NCBI GenBank assembly: GCA_945861125.1
Contig: CAMASZ010000038.1
Location: forward strand, 1 to 8,726
DNA: 8,726 nt
Source: Rickettsia typhi
GTDB taxonomy: Bacteria; Pseudomonadota; Alphaproteobacteria; Rickettsiales; UBA1997
Direction: 5' to 3'
The notes beneath the pieces are model-generated. The model did not search any database and was not told the DNA's origin. It saw nothing but the letters and a program-made list of their open reading frames with translations. The position numbers and the translations under genes were made by a program. Position 1 is the stretch's first letter. Each line of letters begins with the position of its first letter. Shown here in pieces: positions 6,932-8,726 of the stretch.

Positions 6932-7645
6932 TTAAATCTCACCAATTTCCATCAAAAAAGCCTTATCCAAGCTATCTTGTTGATGTTTTTTCTTAAAATC
7001 TTTTGGACTTCCAACAAACAAAATTTTTGAATCATTTAATACCGCAATTGAATCGCATATTTCATCCATATCTGACAATATATGTGAACTAAAAAATATA
7101 GTATTACCCAATTTTTTATAATCAACTAACTCACTTTTTAATGAGTTTCTTGCTTTTGGATCAAGTCCAGACATTGGTTCATCAAGTATTACTAATTTTG
7201 CTTGTGATAAAAAAGTTGCTAATAAACCTAGTTTTTGGGTCATTCCTTTAGAATATTTACTAATTTTTTGATTTAAAACTTCATATGGTAACTGCAAAGT
7301 GTTACAAATTTTTTTACATTTAAAATGATCAATTTTTGAATTATAAAAACCCAAGACAAATTCAATAAAATCAAAACCTTTCTGATGAATTGATGGCTGG
7401 AATTTTTCTGGCAAATAACAAACTTTCTTTCTGGCCTCGGGTAAAATTCTTGATTTTCCAAAAATTTCTACTTCACCATCATCTTGATCTAACAAATCTA
7501 AAATAATTTTAATTAATGTTGTTTTCCCCTGTCCATTTAAACCAATAAATCCAAATATTTCATTGTTATTAACATTAAAAGAAACATCAGATAAAACCGG
7601 TTGTGAAAAACTTTTAGAAATATTGGAAATTTTGAGCGGAACCAT
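6932..7645 (-). CDS. ABC transporter ATP-binding subunit (ABC-2/NatA-like exporter type)
   Basis: This is a 237-residue cytoplasmic ATPase that would power a membrane exporter. All nucleotide-binding motifs are visible in order: Walker A GLNGQGKT at 35-42, Q-loop Gln83 in EKFQPS, the ABC signature in the divergent form YSKGMTQK at 131-138 (in place of LSGGQ), Walker B LVILDEP at 151-157 with catalytic Glu156, the D-loop SGLDP, and the switch His188 in SSHIL. The 'SKGMxQ' signature and the tail SLDKAFLMEIGE are typical of ATPases that pair with ABC-2 type permeases (CcmA/NatA-like). No permease gene is adjacent: upstream is aroQ (9-bp gap) and downstream is a non-coding region. The partner must be outside the window, so the substrate is unknown. 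The ATG at 7643-7645 gives a normal family N-terminus; there is no Shine-Dalgarno sequence. Confidence 0.9.
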   Translation of the reverse strand: MVPLKISNISKSFSQPVLSDVSFNVNNNEIFGFIGLNGQGKTTLIKIILDLLDQDDGEVEIFGKSRILPEARKKVCYLPEKFQPSIHQKGFDFIEFVLGFYNSKIDHFKCKKICNTLQLPYEVLNQKISKYSKGMTQKLGLLATFLSQAKLVILDEPMSGLDPKARNSLKSELVDYKKLGNTIFFSSHILSDMDEICDSIAVLNDSKILFVGSPKDFKKKHQQDSLDKAFLMEIGEI

Positions 7646-7654
7646 GATTAATAG

Positions 7655-8092
7655 TTATTTATCAATAATTTTATGCATAGCTAAAAGTGCAATAATATAA
7701 CCCTCAACGCCAAGTCCACAAATTATTCCATCTACAACCTCACTTAAAAAAGAATTATGGCGAAAATCTTCTCGTTTAAAAATATTAGAAATATGAAGTT
7801 CAATTTTTTTACCATGAAAAATTTCTAAAGCATCTCTAATTGCTACCGAAGTATGAGTATAAGCCGCAGCGTTAATTATTAATCCTTGATATTTTTTAAT
7901 TGCATCTTGAATAAAATTAACAATTTCACTTTCACTATTTGATTGTTTGTAATCAATTTCTAGATTGACTTGTTTTGCTATTTCTCTACATTCGTCAATG
8001 ATCTTATCAATCGATATTTCACCATAAATTTTTTTATCACGCAAATGGAGCAAGTTAAGATTGGGGCCGTTAATAATTAAAATTTTTTTCAT
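7655..8092 (-). CDS. aroQ: 3-dehydroquinate dehydratase, type II
   Basis: This cytoplasmic enzyme removes water from 3-dehydroquinate to give 3-dehydroshikimate, step three of the shikimate pathway to aromatic amino acids and folate. Its length of 145 residues is normal for the dodecameric type II family. Seen in the sequence are GPNLNLL at 9-15, Arg18, the catalytic Tyr23 in KIYGE, QSNSESEIVNFIQ at 50-62 (usually QSNHEGEL), INAAAYTHTSVAIRDAL at 73-89 with the active-site Asn and His, ELHISNI at 98-104 with catalytic His100, and REDFRHNSFLS at 107-117 with conserved Arg111. The loop at 15-20 and the replacement of HEG by SES near 53-55 are mild departures from the consensus, but all catalytic residues remain, so the protein should be active. 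It starts 5 bp after the pssA stop and ends 9 bp before the ABC ATPase start, indicating co-transcription. Confidence 0.95.
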   Translation of the reverse strand: MKKILIINGPNLNLLHLRDKKIYGEISIDKIIDECREIAKQVNLEIDYKQSNSESEIVNFIQDAIKKYQGLIINAAAYTHTSVAIRDALEIFHGKKIELHISNIFKREDFRHNSFLSEVVDGIICGLGVEGYIIALLAMHKIIDK

Positions 8093-8097
8093 ATTAG

Positions 8098-8726
8098 TTA
8101 TTTTTTATTTGCAGAAAATTCTATTTTTATATAAAAAAAGATGGTTATTGGAATTGATATTCCATATGTTAAACCTATTATAGCAAGGGTTAGCCATGGC
8201 TTAACAATTAAACCAATTATTATTGAACCAATAATTAACAGAGTTAGATATAGGCTATCATTTTTTATTGGGATTTTTTTAATAGAGATTGTAGGAACTC
8301 TACTTGCCATTAAAACTGCTAGAACCGATATGTAAGTTATAATCAAAATTGGATCAGTATAAAAACCACTACCGAATTCATAAAATAAAACCATCGGTAA
8401 CATTGACATTGCCGCTCCAACTGGAGCTGGTATTCCTTTAAAAAAATATTTTTCTAAAATAGGATTTTTTGCCGCTCTACTCAAATCAACATTAAAACGA
8501 GCTAAACGGATTACGGCACATATTGTAAAAAATAAAACCATTGCCCAGTCAAGTCCTTTAATTTCAACATATGAATTAATCCAAAAATATATAATAAAAC
8601 TTGGTACTACACCAAAGTTTACAAAATCTACCAGTGAATCTAATTGGGCTCCAAAGTCACTTGAAGAATTTAAAAATCTTGCCAACCTACCATCAACACC
8701 ATCCATAAAACCAGCTAATAAAAGCA
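8098..8726 (-). CDS. pssA: CDP-diacylglycerol-serine O-phosphatidyltransferase, 5' end beyond the window
   Basis: This inner-membrane enzyme transfers the phosphatidyl group from CDP-diacylglycerol to serine, giving phosphatidylserine for phosphatidylethanolamine synthesis. The frame stays open past the Met at 8704-8706 to the window edge (LLLAGF before MDGVDG), so that Met is internal and the true start lies to the right. The complete CDP-alcohol phosphatidyltransferase motif DxxDGxxAR-x8-GxxxDxxxD is present as DGVDGRLAR, then GAQLDSLVD. After it come several hydrophobic segments, about five, and the PssA-typical AVIRLARFNVDL and FFKGIPAPVGA stretches. These distinguish it from the phosphatidylglycerophosphate synthase PgsA. 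About 209 codons are visible and bacterial PssA is usually 240-280 residues, so only a short N-terminal part is missing. It heads the visible part of a unit with aroQ and the ABC ATPase. Confidence 0.93.
   Translation of the reverse strand, partial: LLLAGFMDGVDGRLARFLNSSSDFGAQLDSLVDFVNFGVVPSFIIYFWINSYVEIKGLDWAMVLFFTICAVIRLARFNVDLSRAAKNPILEKYFFKGIPAPVGAAMSMLPMVLFYEFGSGFYTDPILIITYISVLAVLMASRVPTISIKKIPIKNDSLYLTLLIIGSIIIGLIVKPWLTLAIIGLTYGISIPITIFFYIKIEFSANKK

Noticed and set aside
8704..8706. ATG taken as the pssA start
   Set aside because: The frame continues upstream as LLLAGF to the window edge, and the catalytic DxxDG motif would begin right at the N-terminus, leaving no first membrane segment, so this Met is internal.
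1..8726. CRISPR array, tRNA/rRNA genes, toxin-antitoxin or phage modules
   Set aside because: I saw no regularly spaced repeats, cloverleaf-like stretches or small paired genes; the AT-rich repeats present are short and isolated.

Overview
The window is very AT-rich (clearly below 35% GC by eye) and tightly coding on the minus strand. It looks like a reduced genome of an alphaproteobacterium of the Rickettsiales type. The main evidence is the valyl-tRNA synthetase, which is the archaeal-like form known from Rickettsia. PssA, FolD, a type II dehydroquinase and a YfgM-BamB gene pair all fit the same assignment. TGG serves for Trp and TGA as a stop, so the standard bacterial code applies. None of the visible gene starts has a clear Shine-Dalgarno sequence.

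Layout from left to right. Positions 1-376 (+ strand) are an insertion-sequence graveyard: the C-terminal tail of an IS630-like transposase is abutted by a decayed C-terminal piece of a second DDE transposase (IS4/IS701-like) that carries one internal stop and one frameshift. Positions 377-533 hold no gene, only an AT-rich hairpin just past the end of valS. All intact genes read on the minus strand, in two or three transcription units. In transcription order these are pssA (cut by the right edge of the window) - aroQ - an ABC ATPase, packed 5 and 9 bp apart; then folD, which has its own upstream gap and a likely intrinsic terminator overlapping its stop codon; then a yfgM-like gene - bamB - valS.

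Functionally these are core genes: phosphatidylserine synthesis for membrane lipid (pssA), the third step of the shikimate pathway (aroQ), an exporter ATPase without its permease nearby, one-carbon folate metabolism (folD), envelope biogenesis (the yfgM-like gene and the BAM-complex lipoprotein BamB), and tRNA charging (valS). The yfgM-bamB adjacency is the familiar proteobacterial arrangement, but the GTPase gene der that often follows bamB is replaced here by valS.

I found no CRISPR array, RNA gene, toxin-antitoxin pair, phage module or convincing new system. The points most worth a second look are the fused transposase relics, the enlarged ValRS with three apparent insertions, the CxxC in the YfgM-like protein, the 82-bp yfgM-bamB spacer with a possible 12-codon mini-ORF and hairpin, and the structured 237-bp gap upstream of folD.
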